NCBI GenBank assembly: GCA_016125095.1
Contig: WGMK01000024.1
Span: 1-64,000 of the forward strand
Length of the DNA stretch: 64,000 bases
Direction of reading: 5' to 3'
Source of the DNA: Candidatus Hydrogenedens sp.
Lineage (GTDB): Bacteria; Hydrogenedentota; Hydrogenedentia; Hydrogenedentales; JAEUWI01
Under the pieces are notes generated by a model. That model was not told where the DNA came from and did not search any database. It saw only the letters and a list, made by a program, of their open reading frames with translations. The translations under genes and the position numbers were made by a program. The number at the start of each line of letters is the position of its first letter. Within the stretch, counting starts at the first letter, position 1. Positions 54,807 to 62,672 of the stretch are shown here, in pieces.

Positions 54807-55169
54807 ATGCCGATTCGAGTCAATTATCGAAAACTCGCGTACGAAACCTATCCGCCGATATGCGCCTATTGCGGCTTCGGGGTTCCAGAGGTCTTGGAAG
54901 TCGCTCACCTCAACGGGGACCGAAGCTGTAACGACATCGAGAATCTGGCAATTCTATGCCCGAACTGCCACAAGATGCATGATATCGGGATGATACCCAC
55001 GGCAGTCGTCGTAGAAATGCGGGACCGGGAGCGCACCATCGATTGGAGCATCCGAATGAAAGATGCGGGCAAGAAGGCCGCGCAAACGCGGAAACGCAAA
55101 GCGGCCGCAAAGAGGGCATGGAACACAAGACGCGGGAGCGAGGCCTCGGGGTCGGATACCGCCGAATAG
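54807..55169 (+). CDS. HNH-type endonuclease domain protein
   Basis: The 120-aa protein has the HNH pattern: CAYCGFG (first Cys pair), LEVAHLNGDRSCNDIENL (His and Asn), and LCPNCHKMHD (second Cys pair and His). Small free-standing HNH proteins cut DNA or act as restriction-like nucleases; here no methylase or phage gene is next to it. The C-terminal part is basic (KKAAQTRKRKAAAKRAW). GAGGAAG stands before ATG 54807. It may belong to a mobile or defence context, which is not provable here. Confidence 0.82.
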   Translation: MPIRVNYRKLAYETYPPICAYCGFGVPEVLEVAHLNGDRSCNDIENLAILCPNCHKMHDIGMIPTAVVVEMRDRERTIDWSIRMKDAGKKAAQTRKRKAAAKRAWNTRRGSEASGSDTAE

Positions 55170-55510
55170 GCTGCTATGGGCGGGTTTCCTGACCCGCCTA
55201 CGCTTCTGACCGTCAGGTCTCCACGAGTTCGACGCAATAGCGCCAAGATGGCTCGACAAAGTCTCGCACCACCGTGTCGCCCTCTTCGTTGCAGCTTGCT
55301 GCTTTGGAGTGCGGCGGACTTGCCGCCGCTTTGCCGAAGGGAGCTTGCTCCCGGCGCGGGCACATCGGACTAGAACCAGCCACGCGGCGACGGGAGCTGT
55401 CCGCTCCCTGGGAAAGGCGGGAGCTTGCTCCCGCACTCCACGGCGTGGCAGGGCCGCGTGGAAAAAAGTGTGGCGGGATCTCTCGACCCCGCCACGCTGG
55501 AAAATTGTTA
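55170..55510. repeat. cluster of short palindromes (REP-like intergenic repeats)
   Basis: At least six perfect or near-perfect hairpins are packed in about 340 bp. They include GGCGGGT/ACCCGCC (55179-55198), GCGGCGG/CCGCCGC (55311-55329), GGGAGC/GCTCCC (55339-55352), GGGAGC/GCTCCC with a 5-base loop (55392-55408), and GCGGGAGC/GCTCCCGC (55417-55434). Several share the phrase GGAGCTTGCTCC. No convincing gene is seen. The repeats lie between the convergent HNH and dapA genes. Confidence 0.7.
55462..55496 (-). terminator. rho-independent terminator of dapA
   Basis: Minus strand: stem GTGGCGGG/CCCGCCAC (55470-55477 with 55488-55495) followed by ACTTTTTTCC. It lies about 30 bp after the dapA stop. 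Confidence 0.75.
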
Positions 55511-55524
55511 AATCCGGCCGCTGA

Positions 55525-56397
55525 TTAGATGAGGTCCAGGCCCTGCAGGATGGCGTCAAGCTTCTTCGACGTCGATTCCAGCACGGGGGTGAGCGGCAGG
55601 CGCAGGTTATTCTCGATCAGGCCCATCTTCGCGAGGCAGGCCTTCACGGGCATGGGGTTTGTTTCGATGAACAGGCCCTTGAAAAGCGGCAGCATGGCGT
55701 AGTGGATTTCCTTCGCGCCCGCGAAGTCGCCCGCGTTGGCCTTGGCGGTGAGCGCGGCCATCTGCGCCGGCACCACGTTGGCCGCCACGGACACCACGCC
55801 CTTGGCGCCCACGGCCATCATCGGCAGGGTCAGGCTGTCGTCGCCCGACATGACGTTGATGTCGCACAGCGAGATAATCGCCGACACCTGATCGACGCTA
55901 CCGCAGGCTTCCTTCACCGATACGATGTTTTCCACCTTGTTCAGCTCGGCGATGGTTTCCGGCTCGAGCTTGGTGGCGGTGCGGCCCGGCACGTTGTACA
56001 GCATGATCGGCAGGCCCGAGGCGGCATTGGCCACGGCAGTGTAATGCGCAATCTGGCCGGCCGCGGTGGGCTTGTTGTAGTAGGGGGTAATCAGCAGCGC
56101 GCCGTCGGCGCCGGCTTCCTTGGCGAAGGCGGTGAGGCCCACGGCCTCCTTCGTGTTGTTCGACCCCGTGCCCGCCACCACCGGCACCCGGCCCGCCACG
56201 CGCTCGATGGCGAAGCGGATCAGCTGCTTCTGCTCGTCGTGCGAGAGCGTGGCCGCCTCGCCCGAGCAGCCGCACGGCACGATGCCGTTGGTGCCCTGTT
56301 CAATCTGCCAGTCGATCAGCCGGCCGTAGGCGTCGAAGTCGATGTCGGAGTTGGCCTTGAACGGAGTGACCAGAGCCGGAAAGGAGCCAGAGTACAT
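55525..56397 (-). CDS. dapA: 4-hydroxy-tetrahydrodipicolinate synthase
   Basis: The 290-aa TIM-barrel lyase condenses pyruvate and aspartate semialdehyde at the start of lysine and diaminopimelate synthesis. It has GSFPALVTPFK, the GCSGEAATLSHDEQ motif, VVAGTGSNNTKEAV, the YNVPGRTATKLEPETI strand (proton-relay Tyr), and VKEACGSVDQ (Schiff-base Lys near residue 161). Length is normal. An extended -10 box is predicted upstream (56480-56488) and a terminator downstream. Confidence 0.96.
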   Translation of the reverse strand: MYSGSFPALVTPFKANSDIDFDAYGRLIDWQIEQGTNGIVPCGCSGEAATLSHDEQKQLIRFAIERVAGRVPVVAGTGSNNTKEAVGLTAFAKEAGADGALLITPYYNKPTAAGQIAHYTAVANAASGLPIMLYNVPGRTATKLEPETIAELNKVENIVSVKEACGSVDQVSAIISLCDINVMSGDDSLTLPMMAVGAKGVVSVAANVVPAQMAALTAKANAGDFAGAKEIHYAMLPLFKGLFIETNPMPVKACLAKMGLIENNLRLPLTPVLESTSKKLDAILQGLDLI

Positions 56398-56479
56398 GGT
56401 TGGGGATTCCCGTGGTGTGTGAGTTGCCGCGAGGCCTGGCCTCGGTTATTGCTTGGGGTATGCGCAGATCCGGCCGCGG

Positions 56480-56488
56480 ATCATAGCA
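56480..56488 (-). promoter_or_regulatory. possible extended -10 promoter for dapA
   Basis: Minus strand TGCTATGAT (TG plus TATGAT) lies about 85 bases upstream of the dapA start, just after the dnaB stop. No good -35 box is seen. Confidence 0.3.
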
Positions 56489-56503
56489 CACGGCACGCCG
56501 GAT

Positions 56504-57958
56504 TTAGAACGGCATGTCGTCTTCTTCGTAGGTCTCTTCGATGTTGTAGTCCACGTCATAGCTCTCTTCCGGGGGCGTCTCGCGGATATGGCCCTCGGGG
56601 CCTTCCGCCAGGTTCCGGAAACGCTGGATGTTCTTTTCGAACAGCAGCTCGACCAGCCCCGTGGGGCCGTTGCGCTGCTTGGCTATATTCACCCGGATGA
56701 CGTTTTCGCGTCCTTCCGACTGATGGGCGGGCAGCCGCGCCAGCATCATCACCACGTCGGCGTCCTGCTCGATGGCGCCCGACTCGCGCAGGTGCGACAG
56801 CTTGGGCGTGCCGCTGTCGTCCTTCTCGGCCTCGCGGCTCAGCTGCGAGAGCGCCAGCACGGGGCACCGCAGTTCGCGCGCGATGCCCTTAATCGCGCGG
56901 CTGATTTCGGAGATTTCCACCTGCCGGCTCTCCGCCCGCTTCGAGCCGTGCATCAGCTGCAAGTAGTCGACGATGATCATGTCGAGCCCGTGGCGCGAGG
57001 CGTGCCGCCGCGCCTTCGAGCGCAGTTCGAGAATGCCCATGCCCGGCGTGTCGTCGATGTAGATCGGCGCGGTGCTGAGGGCTCCCGCCGCGCGCTGCAG
57101 CTTGGGAAACTCGCCGCGCGCCAGGAAGCCCGTGCGCAGGCGCGAAGCGTCCACGTTGCCTTCCATGCACAGCAGACGCTGCACCAGCTGTTCCTTGCCC
57201 ATTTCGAGGCTGAACACCAGCACGCTCTTCTGCGCCTTGATGGCGGCATGCGCCGCGATATTGAGCGAGAAGGCGGTCTTACCCACTGAGGGCCGCGCCG
57301 CGATAATGATCATGTCGGAGGGCTGGAAGCCGGAGAGCATCTCGTCGAGCCGGGCGAATCCGCTCGGCACGCCGGTGATGCCGGTGCCCGCGCGGATCTG
57401 ATCCTCGATGCGCTTGATGCCTTCCTCGAGCAGATCGCCGACCTTGTACACCGGGTTCTGCTGGCGCGTTTCCGCAATCTTGAAGATTTCGGATTCCGCG
57501 CGGTCGAGCAGATCGGCCACCTCGCCCTCGCCCACGTAGGCCTCGGAAGCCATGCGGGTGCAGGTCTCGATGATGCGGCGCAGCGTGGCCGACTCGAGCA
57601 CGATGCGCGCGTAATACTCGACGTTCGCGCTCGTCGGCACGGCCCCGGTCAGCTCGGCGATATACGCCGCCCCGCCGGATTCGTCCAGCTTGCCCAGGCG
57701 CGTCAGCTGCTCGAGCAGCGTGATCAGGTCCACGGGCGTGTTCTTGCCGAACAGCCCCACCACGGCGTCGTAAATATGCTGGTGCGCGGGATGATAAAAA
57801 ACGTCTTCGCCGCAGTCGCGAAGAATCTCGACTGCGGCGCCGACGGCTTCAGGATTCAGCAGCATCGCGCCCAATACCGAGCGCTCTGCCTCTATGTTCT
57901 GCGGGGGCGTCCTGTCGAAAAGATTCCCCGGCTCTTTGGAACGGGGGGACACCGCCAT
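56504..57958 (-). CDS. dnaB: replicative DNA helicase DnaB
   Basis: The 484-aa hexameric helicase unwinds DNA at the replication fork. It has the N-terminal DnaB domain (PPQNIEAERSVLGAMLLNPEAVG), then the RecA-like ATPase: Walker A AARPSVGKTAFSLNIA, DMIIVDYLQLM, ALSQLSREAE, and SGAIEQDADVVMMLAR. The C-terminal tail is acidic (EESYDVDYNIEETYEEDDMPF). It is the last gene of the rpsF-ssb-rpsR-DUF2232-rplI-dnaB operon, 3 bp after rplI. Confidence 0.96.
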   Translation of the reverse strand: MAVSPRSKEPGNLFDRTPPQNIEAERSVLGAMLLNPEAVGAAVEILRDCGEDVFYHPAHQHIYDAVVGLFGKNTPVDLITLLEQLTRLGKLDESGGAAYIAELTGAVPTSANVEYYARIVLESATLRRIIETCTRMASEAYVGEGEVADLLDRAESEIFKIAETRQQNPVYKVGDLLEEGIKRIEDQIRAGTGITGVPSGFARLDEMLSGFQPSDMIIIAARPSVGKTAFSLNIAAHAAIKAQKSVLVFSLEMGKEQLVQRLLCMEGNVDASRLRTGFLARGEFPKLQRAAGALSTAPIYIDDTPGMGILELRSKARRHASRHGLDMIIVDYLQLMHGSKRAESRQVEISEISRAIKGIARELRCPVLALSQLSREAEKDDSGTPKLSHLRESGAIEQDADVVMMLARLPAHQSEGRENVIRVNIAKQRNGPTGLVELLFEKNIQRFRNLAEGPEGHIRETPPEESYDVDYNIEETYEEDDMPF

Positions 57959-57961
57959 GGT

Positions 57962-58510
57962 CTAGTCTTCGTCGTCGTACTGGGCCGCGCCGCCGAATTC
58001 GGATTCGGCCGCCTCGGCTGCCAGGGCCTCGGCCTCAGCCGCTGCGGCGTCGGCCGACGGCTCGTCGATCGGGCTGACCTGCACCTTGATCTCCGGCTCG
58101 ATGCCGCTCGCCAGGCGCACGGGCACGCTGTACACGCCCAGCGCCTTGATCGGCTCGGCCAGCTTGATGGCCTTCTTGGTGATGGTCGTGTAGCCCTGCT
58201 CGTGCAGGCCCTCGGCAATCATGCTGCTGGTGACGGAGCCGAAAAGCTTTTCGTTCTCGCCCGCGCGCATGGTGATTTCGACAACCACCTTGCCCAGCAT
58301 GCCGGCCACTTCGCCCAGTTCCTTGCGGCGCTTTTCATCCTTGCGGCGGATGATGGCCAGCTCGTGCTCGAGCTGCTTGGCGCTCGCCGAGTCGGCGGCC
58401 ACCGCCAGGCGGCGCGGCAGCAGGAAGTTGCGCGCGTAGCCATCGGCCACCTTCACGGTCTGGCCCATGTCGCCGACGTTTTCCACGTCTTCGCACAGAA
58501 GTACTTTCAT
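57962..58510 (-). CDS. rplI: 50S ribosomal protein bL9
   Basis: The 182-aa protein has the bL9 N-domain (MKVLLCEDVENVGDMGQTVKVADGYARNFLLPRRLA), the long central helix and the C-domain (ANEKLFGSVTSSMIAEGL ... ). It is about 30 residues longer than usual because of an Ala/Glu-rich acidic tail (ADAAAAEAEALAAEAAESEFGG). ATG 58510 is preferred because GGAGG then lies nine bases upstream; the ATG at 58519 would be directly on top of it. Confidence 0.95.
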   Translation of the reverse strand: MKVLLCEDVENVGDMGQTVKVADGYARNFLLPRRLAVAADSASAKQLEHELAIIRRKDEKRRKELGEVAGMLGKVVVEITMRAGENEKLFGSVTSSMIAEGLHEQGYTTITKKAIKLAEPIKALGVYSVPVRLASGIEPEIKVQVSPIDEPSADAAAAEAEALAAEAAESEFGGAAQYDDED

Positions 58511-58546
58511 CTCTTTCATCCTCCTGGGGCGCGTGCGCCCTCGGGT

Positions 58547-59497
58547 CTATTCCTGTTCGTTGCGGGCGCTCCGCAGGGCGATTAGCTTATTCGCCTTGGC
58601 GCGGAAATCGTACCAGGTGTCGAATAGGCCGGCCGCGCAGAGCAACGTCCCGACTTGCGCGATCATCAGCAGGCCGATGATCAGATAACAGATGATAGGA
58701 TTCCACTGCAGCGCGAACATCGCATACGCCGCAATGGAAAGCCCGTTCAGCCAATACACGAAACTCAGTCCCAGCGCCGTGTTCCACGTGATAACCCGCA
58801 GCGTTTCGTTGTGCCACTGGTAATCGATGAGCCACAGGCCGGCGACGGCGATAACGATCCACACCATCCACTCGGGCACCCGCATGGTCCGGAAAGACCC
58901 GCGGATGCCTGGCGCAGCGTGTTCCGCGATCCGCCGGTATACGCTGGCGAAGCCCGTGGAAAACACCAGCACCATGCCGAAGAATGCACCGAGCGCGAGG
59001 TACTGCAGGTGATCGCTCAACCACAGCATACCCTCGATCAGCCGCGTGCTGCCCTCGCTCAATTCCTGGCCGTCGGCCGACTGCTTCTGCAGTTCTGCCT
59101 GCATGTCGCCAATGCGCGCGGTCAGAAACACATGGCTGCTCTCGATACTCTCGTCCCAGTGCAGCAGCATGTTCGAGGCGCCCAGCGTGAACAGCGTTCC
59201 CGTGAGCAGCGCCACGCACAGGCCGAAGCTCCAGCCGCGGTGCGAGGCCATGCCCAGCAGCACGCCCAGCTCGGCCACCAGCACATAGAGCGCCGCGAGC
59301 AGCAGCGAGCCGCTGCCGGCGAACGCCGCCAGCCCGGCCACCCCCACGAGCCCGAAGGCTTCGCGGAAGCGGCCGCCGGACCACAGCACGCCGGCCGGCA
59401 ACGGGAACAGCAGCATGGCGGGTATCGCCAAGCCGGATGCCGTCAGCCCCGATGCCAGCAGCAGCAGGCCGGTTGCGCTCAGGAAATAGCGGACCAT
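58547..59497 (-). CDS. DUF2232-type (YybS-like) membrane protein
   Basis: The 316-aa protein has about eight membrane helices. The first two form the N-terminus (about 5-45), and a soluble loop lies at about 110-150. It matches the position and topology of DUF2232/YybS proteins, which are commonly found between rpsR and rplI in such operons. The function is unknown. The sequence itself shows few conserved residues, so the name rests on topology and place. Confidence 0.75.
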   Translation of the reverse strand: MVRYFLSATGLLLLASGLTASGLAIPAMLLFPLPAGVLWSGGRFREAFGLVGVAGLAAFAGSGSLLLAALYVLVAELGVLLGMASHRGWSFGLCVALLTGTLFTLGASNMLLHWDESIESSHVFLTARIGDMQAELQKQSADGQELSEGSTRLIEGMLWLSDHLQYLALGAFFGMVLVFSTGFASVYRRIAEHAAPGIRGSFRTMRVPEWMVWIVIAVAGLWLIDYQWHNETLRVITWNTALGLSFVYWLNGLSIAAYAMFALQWNPIICYLIIGLLMIAQVGTLLCAAGLFDTWYDFRAKANKLIALRSARNEQE

Positions 59498-59519
59498 TTT
59501 CGGTATCGGCCGGGCGCGC

Positions 59520-59798
59520 TTAATCTGCCGAGTACGGCAGCAGCGCGATCTGGCGGGCCATCTTGATCGCGTGCGTCAGCATGCGCTGGTGCTTCGCGGT
59601 CGCCCCGGTGATACGGCGCGGGATAATCTTGCCCCGTTCCGTGATGTAATGCTTGAGCATCGCCACGTCTTTGTAGTCGATGTACACCACCCGATCCACC
59701 GTGAGACGGCAGACCTTCTTGCGCAGCGCCTTTTTCTTTTTGCGCCGCGCCTTCTTCAGGCGGATCTTGGCCTTGGCTTTTGCGGATACGCGTGCCAT
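59520..59798 (-). CDS. rpsR: 30S ribosomal protein bS18
   Basis: The 92-aa protein has an Arg/Lys/Ala-rich start (MARVSAKAKAKIRLKKARRKKKK) and the bS18 core VYIDYKDVAMLKHYITERGKIIPRRITGATAKHQRMLTHAIKMARQIALLPY. It binds with bS6 in the 30S platform. The N-terminal basic extension is longer than in E. coli. It lies between ssb and the DUF2232 gene. Confidence 0.97.
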   Translation of the reverse strand: MARVSAKAKAKIRLKKARRKKKKALRKKVCRLTVDRVVYIDYKDVAMLKHYITERGKIIPRRITGATAKHQRMLTHAIKMARQIALLPYSAD

Positions 59799-59839
59799 TC
59801 ATGCACTCCTTGTTACGTGCGTCCCCTCGCGGGGACCGA

Positions 59840-60292
59840 TTAGAACGGAATGTCGTCCTCGGGAATCGGCTCTTCGATCTCGCGCGGGCGCGGCTGCTGC
59901 GAACGCTGCGGCGGGCGGGAGGAACCTCCCCCCTTGCCGTCGTCGTCCCAGTCCAGCGGCGTCACGCGGACGGCGTCCACATCGAGTTTGCTGCGCTTCT
60001 GGCCCGTGGCGCGGTCTTCCCACTCCGACGTGCGCAGGCGCCCCTCGATGATCACCGGGCGCCCCTTCGTCAGGCGCTCGCCGATCCATTCCGCTTGCGG
60101 TCCCCATGCCGTGACATCGACAAAGGTCGTTTCTTCCTGGCGGTCCCCGTCCTTGGTCTTGTAGTAGCGGCTGTTGGCAATGCCCAGTTTACAAAAGGGC
60201 TTTCCCGATCCCGTGTACTTCAATTCCGGATCGCGGGTGAGACGCCCGGCCACGAACACCTTGTTCAGGTCCGGCATGCGGAGGTCGCTCAT
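59840..60292 (-). CDS. ssb: single-stranded DNA-binding protein
   Basis: The 150-aa protein has an OB fold (LNKVFVAGRLTRDPELKYTGSGKPFCKLGIANS, TFVDVTAWGPQAEWIGERLTKGRPVIIEGRLR). A Gly/Arg/Gln-rich linker follows, and the acidic tip ends PEDDIPF, the protein-docking motif of SSB. It lies in the rpsF-ssb-rpsR operon, the common bacterial arrangement. Confidence 0.97.
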   Translation of the reverse strand: MSDLRMPDLNKVFVAGRLTRDPELKYTGSGKPFCKLGIANSRYYKTKDGDRQEETTFVDVTAWGPQAEWIGERLTKGRPVIIEGRLRTSEWEDRATGQKRSKLDVDAVRVTPLDWDDDGKGGGSSRPPQRSQQPRPREIEEPIPEDDIPF

Positions 60293-60349
60293 TCCGTTCT
60301 TCCTTTTTCCGTTGAGACTAAGCCGCGGACCATCGCCCGCGACCGGACG

Positions 60350-60823
60350 TTAGCCCATGCGGGCGTGGCTACGTTCGTCGTCGCGGCGCGGACGGCGCGG
60401 ACGCTCATCGTCGTCGTCGTCGTCGCGGCGGCCGCGGCGGGGACGATCGTCGTCGTCATCGTCGTCGTCGAATTGACGCGGCGAGGCAGCCGCCTCGGCG
60501 TCGCGGCGCTGCTGCTCGGCTTCGAGCCGCAGCGTCTTTTCGTCGAACAGGCTGACCAGATGACGGAAAATGGGATCGCTCAGACGGAAATGCAGTTCGA
60601 GCTTCGCGATAAACTCGGGCTCAGCGTCGAACCGCAGCAGCACGTAACAGCCTTCGGTGAGTTTCTTCACTTCGTAGGCCAGTCTCCGTTTGCCCCAGAT
60701 CTCCGAGCGCACGATGGTGCCGCCATTCTTGACGACGAGATCCTCGACCTCCTTGACCACCGTCTGGATGCCAGCGTCATCCAATTCCGGATGAACGATG
60801 TACAGCGCTTCGTAAGTTCTCAA
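60350..60823 (-). CDS. rpsF: 30S ribosomal protein bS6 with an Asp/Arg-rich tail
   Basis: The 157-aa protein starts RTYEALYIVHPELDDAGIQTVVKEVEDLVVKNGG. It contains GKRRLAYEVKKLTEGCYVLLRF, the bS6 fold that pairs with bS18. After about residue 110 comes a long acidic/basic low-complexity tail (DDDDDDDDRPRRGRR, DDDDDDERPRRPRRDDE) encoded by GAC triplet runs. I prefer TTG 60823 because it gives the family N-terminus (M)RTYE and AGGAGG lies nine bases upstream. The ATG at 60829 is only three bases from that site and would add two residues. First gene of the operon. Confidence 0.95.
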   Translation of the reverse strand: MRTYEALYIVHPELDDAGIQTVVKEVEDLVVKNGGTIVRSEIWGKRRLAYEVKKLTEGCYVLLRFDAEPEFIAKLELHFRLSDPIFRHLVSLFDEKTLRLEAEQQRRDAEAAASPRQFDDDDDDDDRPRRGRRDDDDDDERPRRPRRDDERSHARMG

Positions 60824-60853
60824 GACCATTCACCTCCTTTTCAAACAGGTTCA

Positions 60854-60879
60854 GCGCACAGGCGGAATTGCCAGTGCGC
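60854..60879 (-). promoter_or_regulatory. hairpin in the rpsF leader, possible bS6:bS18 autoregulation site
   Basis: Minus strand: GCGCAC-T-GGC, loop AATTCC, GCC-T-GTGCGC: nine base pairs with one T-T mismatch, about 17 bp upstream of the ribosome-binding site. bS6:bS18 is known to bind a hairpin in the rpsF leader in many bacteria, and the CCG at the loop edge is reminiscent of it, but I cannot confirm the match. Confidence 0.4.
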
Positions 60880-60925
60880 AAAGACTGAAAGAATAGCATT
60901 TGCCCGCGCGGCGGCGCAAGCGGCG

Positions 60926-62602
60926 TCACGGGGCGAGCGGGGTCCAGCCCCAGCCGCCGGGAGCGGCATCCACCTTCACCTCGGAGCCCTCGCGCGGGAG
61001 GATGCGCAGCGCGACCGGCTGCGCCGTGTCGTTCACCCAAAAGACCCCCTCGCCCACGCGCACCCCCTCCACCCGGCCGGGGTGCGAGGAACGTGCCGGA
61101 AACACCGGATCGCCCGGCTTTGTGTGGTCCAGTAGGGACTTCCAAGCGTGATAGACGGGCCGCAGCGACCAATCGCGGTTCTTGAAATTCCATAGCCCAT
61201 AGCCCATTCGGGCATCGAAAGGGTAGAAAACCTCGTGAAGGCACCAGATGGAGAAGCCGGACACCCCGGCATTCAGGCCTTCCGTCACGAAGCGCATCGT
61301 CCAGGTGGCGTAGGCGTCCTCCTCCATGACGGGGTTGATCATGGGCCCCTGCGCGCGGCCGTCGTGGAATCCGAACTCCGCCACCACAAAGGGTTTACGG
61401 CCCGCCAAAGGTTCCAGGCGCTCGGCGAAGAACAATGGGGCGATGTCGCGGGCGTCTTCGCGCAGGTAGAGGTGCGAGGCCAAGAGGTCCGAAGCGTCGA
61501 AATAGCGGTCATCTTCCAGGCACTGCTCGAACCAGGGCAGGCCGCCGTTGGTGTCATCGCTGCCCACGATGGCGATATCGAGTCCGCGGCGCTCGAACTC
61601 AGCTTTGGTTTGCAGGTGGGTTTCCACGTAGGTCTCCCACGTCCCACCGTGCCGCACATAGCTCAGGTTCGGCTCGTTGGTCAGGGTCCACTGCTGCACG
61701 CAGGTGAAGCCCTTGTCGCGGATGAGGTGTTCGGCAAGGGCGCCCCACGCCCGGGCCAGCTTGCCGGGCGCGCCGAAAGGCTCGGGGATGCTCCACTCGA
61801 CGCCGCAGAGCAGCACCCGTGCTCCCAGCCGCTGATACACCTCGAGCGCGCGGTACTTGCTCTGCATGGCGTCGTTGTCCCAGTCGAAGGTCTCGCCGTC
61901 CATCGAGGGATTCCAGTCCTTATACCAGAAGAACATGCGGACCCAGTCGGGCGCGAGCGCGGCAATGCGTTCTTCGCGCAGGGCCGCATCGGCGGCGTCG
62001 ACGCCATGGCCCGCGTTCACGGCGTCGTAGAACCAGCCGTCGTCTTCAAAGCCGAATCCCAGAAAGGGTGACGAGAGCGGCTCCTTCGCGAGGGTCAGCG
62101 TTGCCTCTCCCGTCAGCGGCGGCGACACCGGAGCGGGCTCCTGATGCAGCTCGGGAGCGGTGAACCAGGCCGTGCCGTGGCCGTTGAGCAGCAGGAAGAA
62201 CTCCATCGTCTCGGTGCCCTCGGGCGCGATGCCGCTCAGGGTCGCTTTGTTCCAGGCACCCTCCTGCTGGGCTGGACTCGACTGGTCGTAGCTGATGCGC
62301 GTGCCATCGGCTTTGTAGTAACTGACCGAGATGTACGCGCCATAGCCATCGCGCACCTGCTCCGGCCAGATGCTGGCGCGGGCGCGGATACGATTGCCCT
62401 GGGCCACGGGCATCCGGTGTTTCAGCGCGGGAAAGCCGGGTTCCATCGTATCGGGCACGTGCAGCCGGGCGGCGGCCATGCCGTGATGATCAGCGTAGCC
62501 CGACTCGACCGGCGGGGCCGGCCGCTCCCAGCCGGCGAGCTCCGGACCAATTTCAGGGGCGAACACCGCGGCGTACACGGCAAGCAGAAAGGCGATGGGC
62601 AT
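60926..62602 (-). CDS. secreted glycoside hydrolase, GH5/GH39-type clan A TIM barrel
   Basis: The 558-aa product has a signal peptide (MPIAFLLAVYAAVFA), an N-terminal carbohydrate-binding-like beta region (about 30-180) and a clan A-type catalytic barrel. The likely acid/base is in TLTNEPNLSYV near residue 309 and the likely nucleophile in VVAEFGFHDG near 410. C-terminal beta strands close the protein. The substrate is not readable from the motifs. ATG 62602 is preferred (AAGGA seven bases upstream); ATG 62608 and 62785 are in frame. It is divergent from the lipoprotein gene (70 bp between starts). Confidence 0.82.
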   Translation of the reverse strand: MPIAFLLAVYAAVFAPEIGPELAGWERPAPPVESGYADHHGMAAARLHVPDTMEPGFPALKHRMPVAQGNRIRARASIWPEQVRDGYGAYISVSYYKADGTRISYDQSSPAQQEGAWNKATLSGIAPEGTETMEFFLLLNGHGTAWFTAPELHQEPAPVSPPLTGEATLTLAKEPLSSPFLGFGFEDDGWFYDAVNAGHGVDAADAALREERIAALAPDWVRMFFWYKDWNPSMDGETFDWDNDAMQSKYRALEVYQRLGARVLLCGVEWSIPEPFGAPGKLARAWGALAEHLIRDKGFTCVQQWTLTNEPNLSYVRHGGTWETYVETHLQTKAEFERRGLDIAIVGSDDTNGGLPWFEQCLEDDRYFDASDLLASHLYLREDARDIAPLFFAERLEPLAGRKPFVVAEFGFHDGRAQGPMINPVMEEDAYATWTMRFVTEGLNAGVSGFSIWCLHEVFYPFDARMGYGLWNFKNRDWSLRPVYHAWKSLLDHTKPGDPVFPARSSHPGRVEGVRVGEGVFWVNDTAQPVALRILPREGSEVKVDAAPGGWGWTPLAP

Positions 62603-62672
62603 GTACATTCCTTGTTTTGCTTGATTTGCGCTTGCGTGATACCATCCCGGGTTCCCAAGGAGAAGTATCCCC

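Noticed and set aside
54807..55169. HNH gene as part of a restriction or defence island
   Set aside because: Neighbours are ordinary metabolic genes; no methylase, toxin or phage gene is seen, so a defence system cannot be supported.
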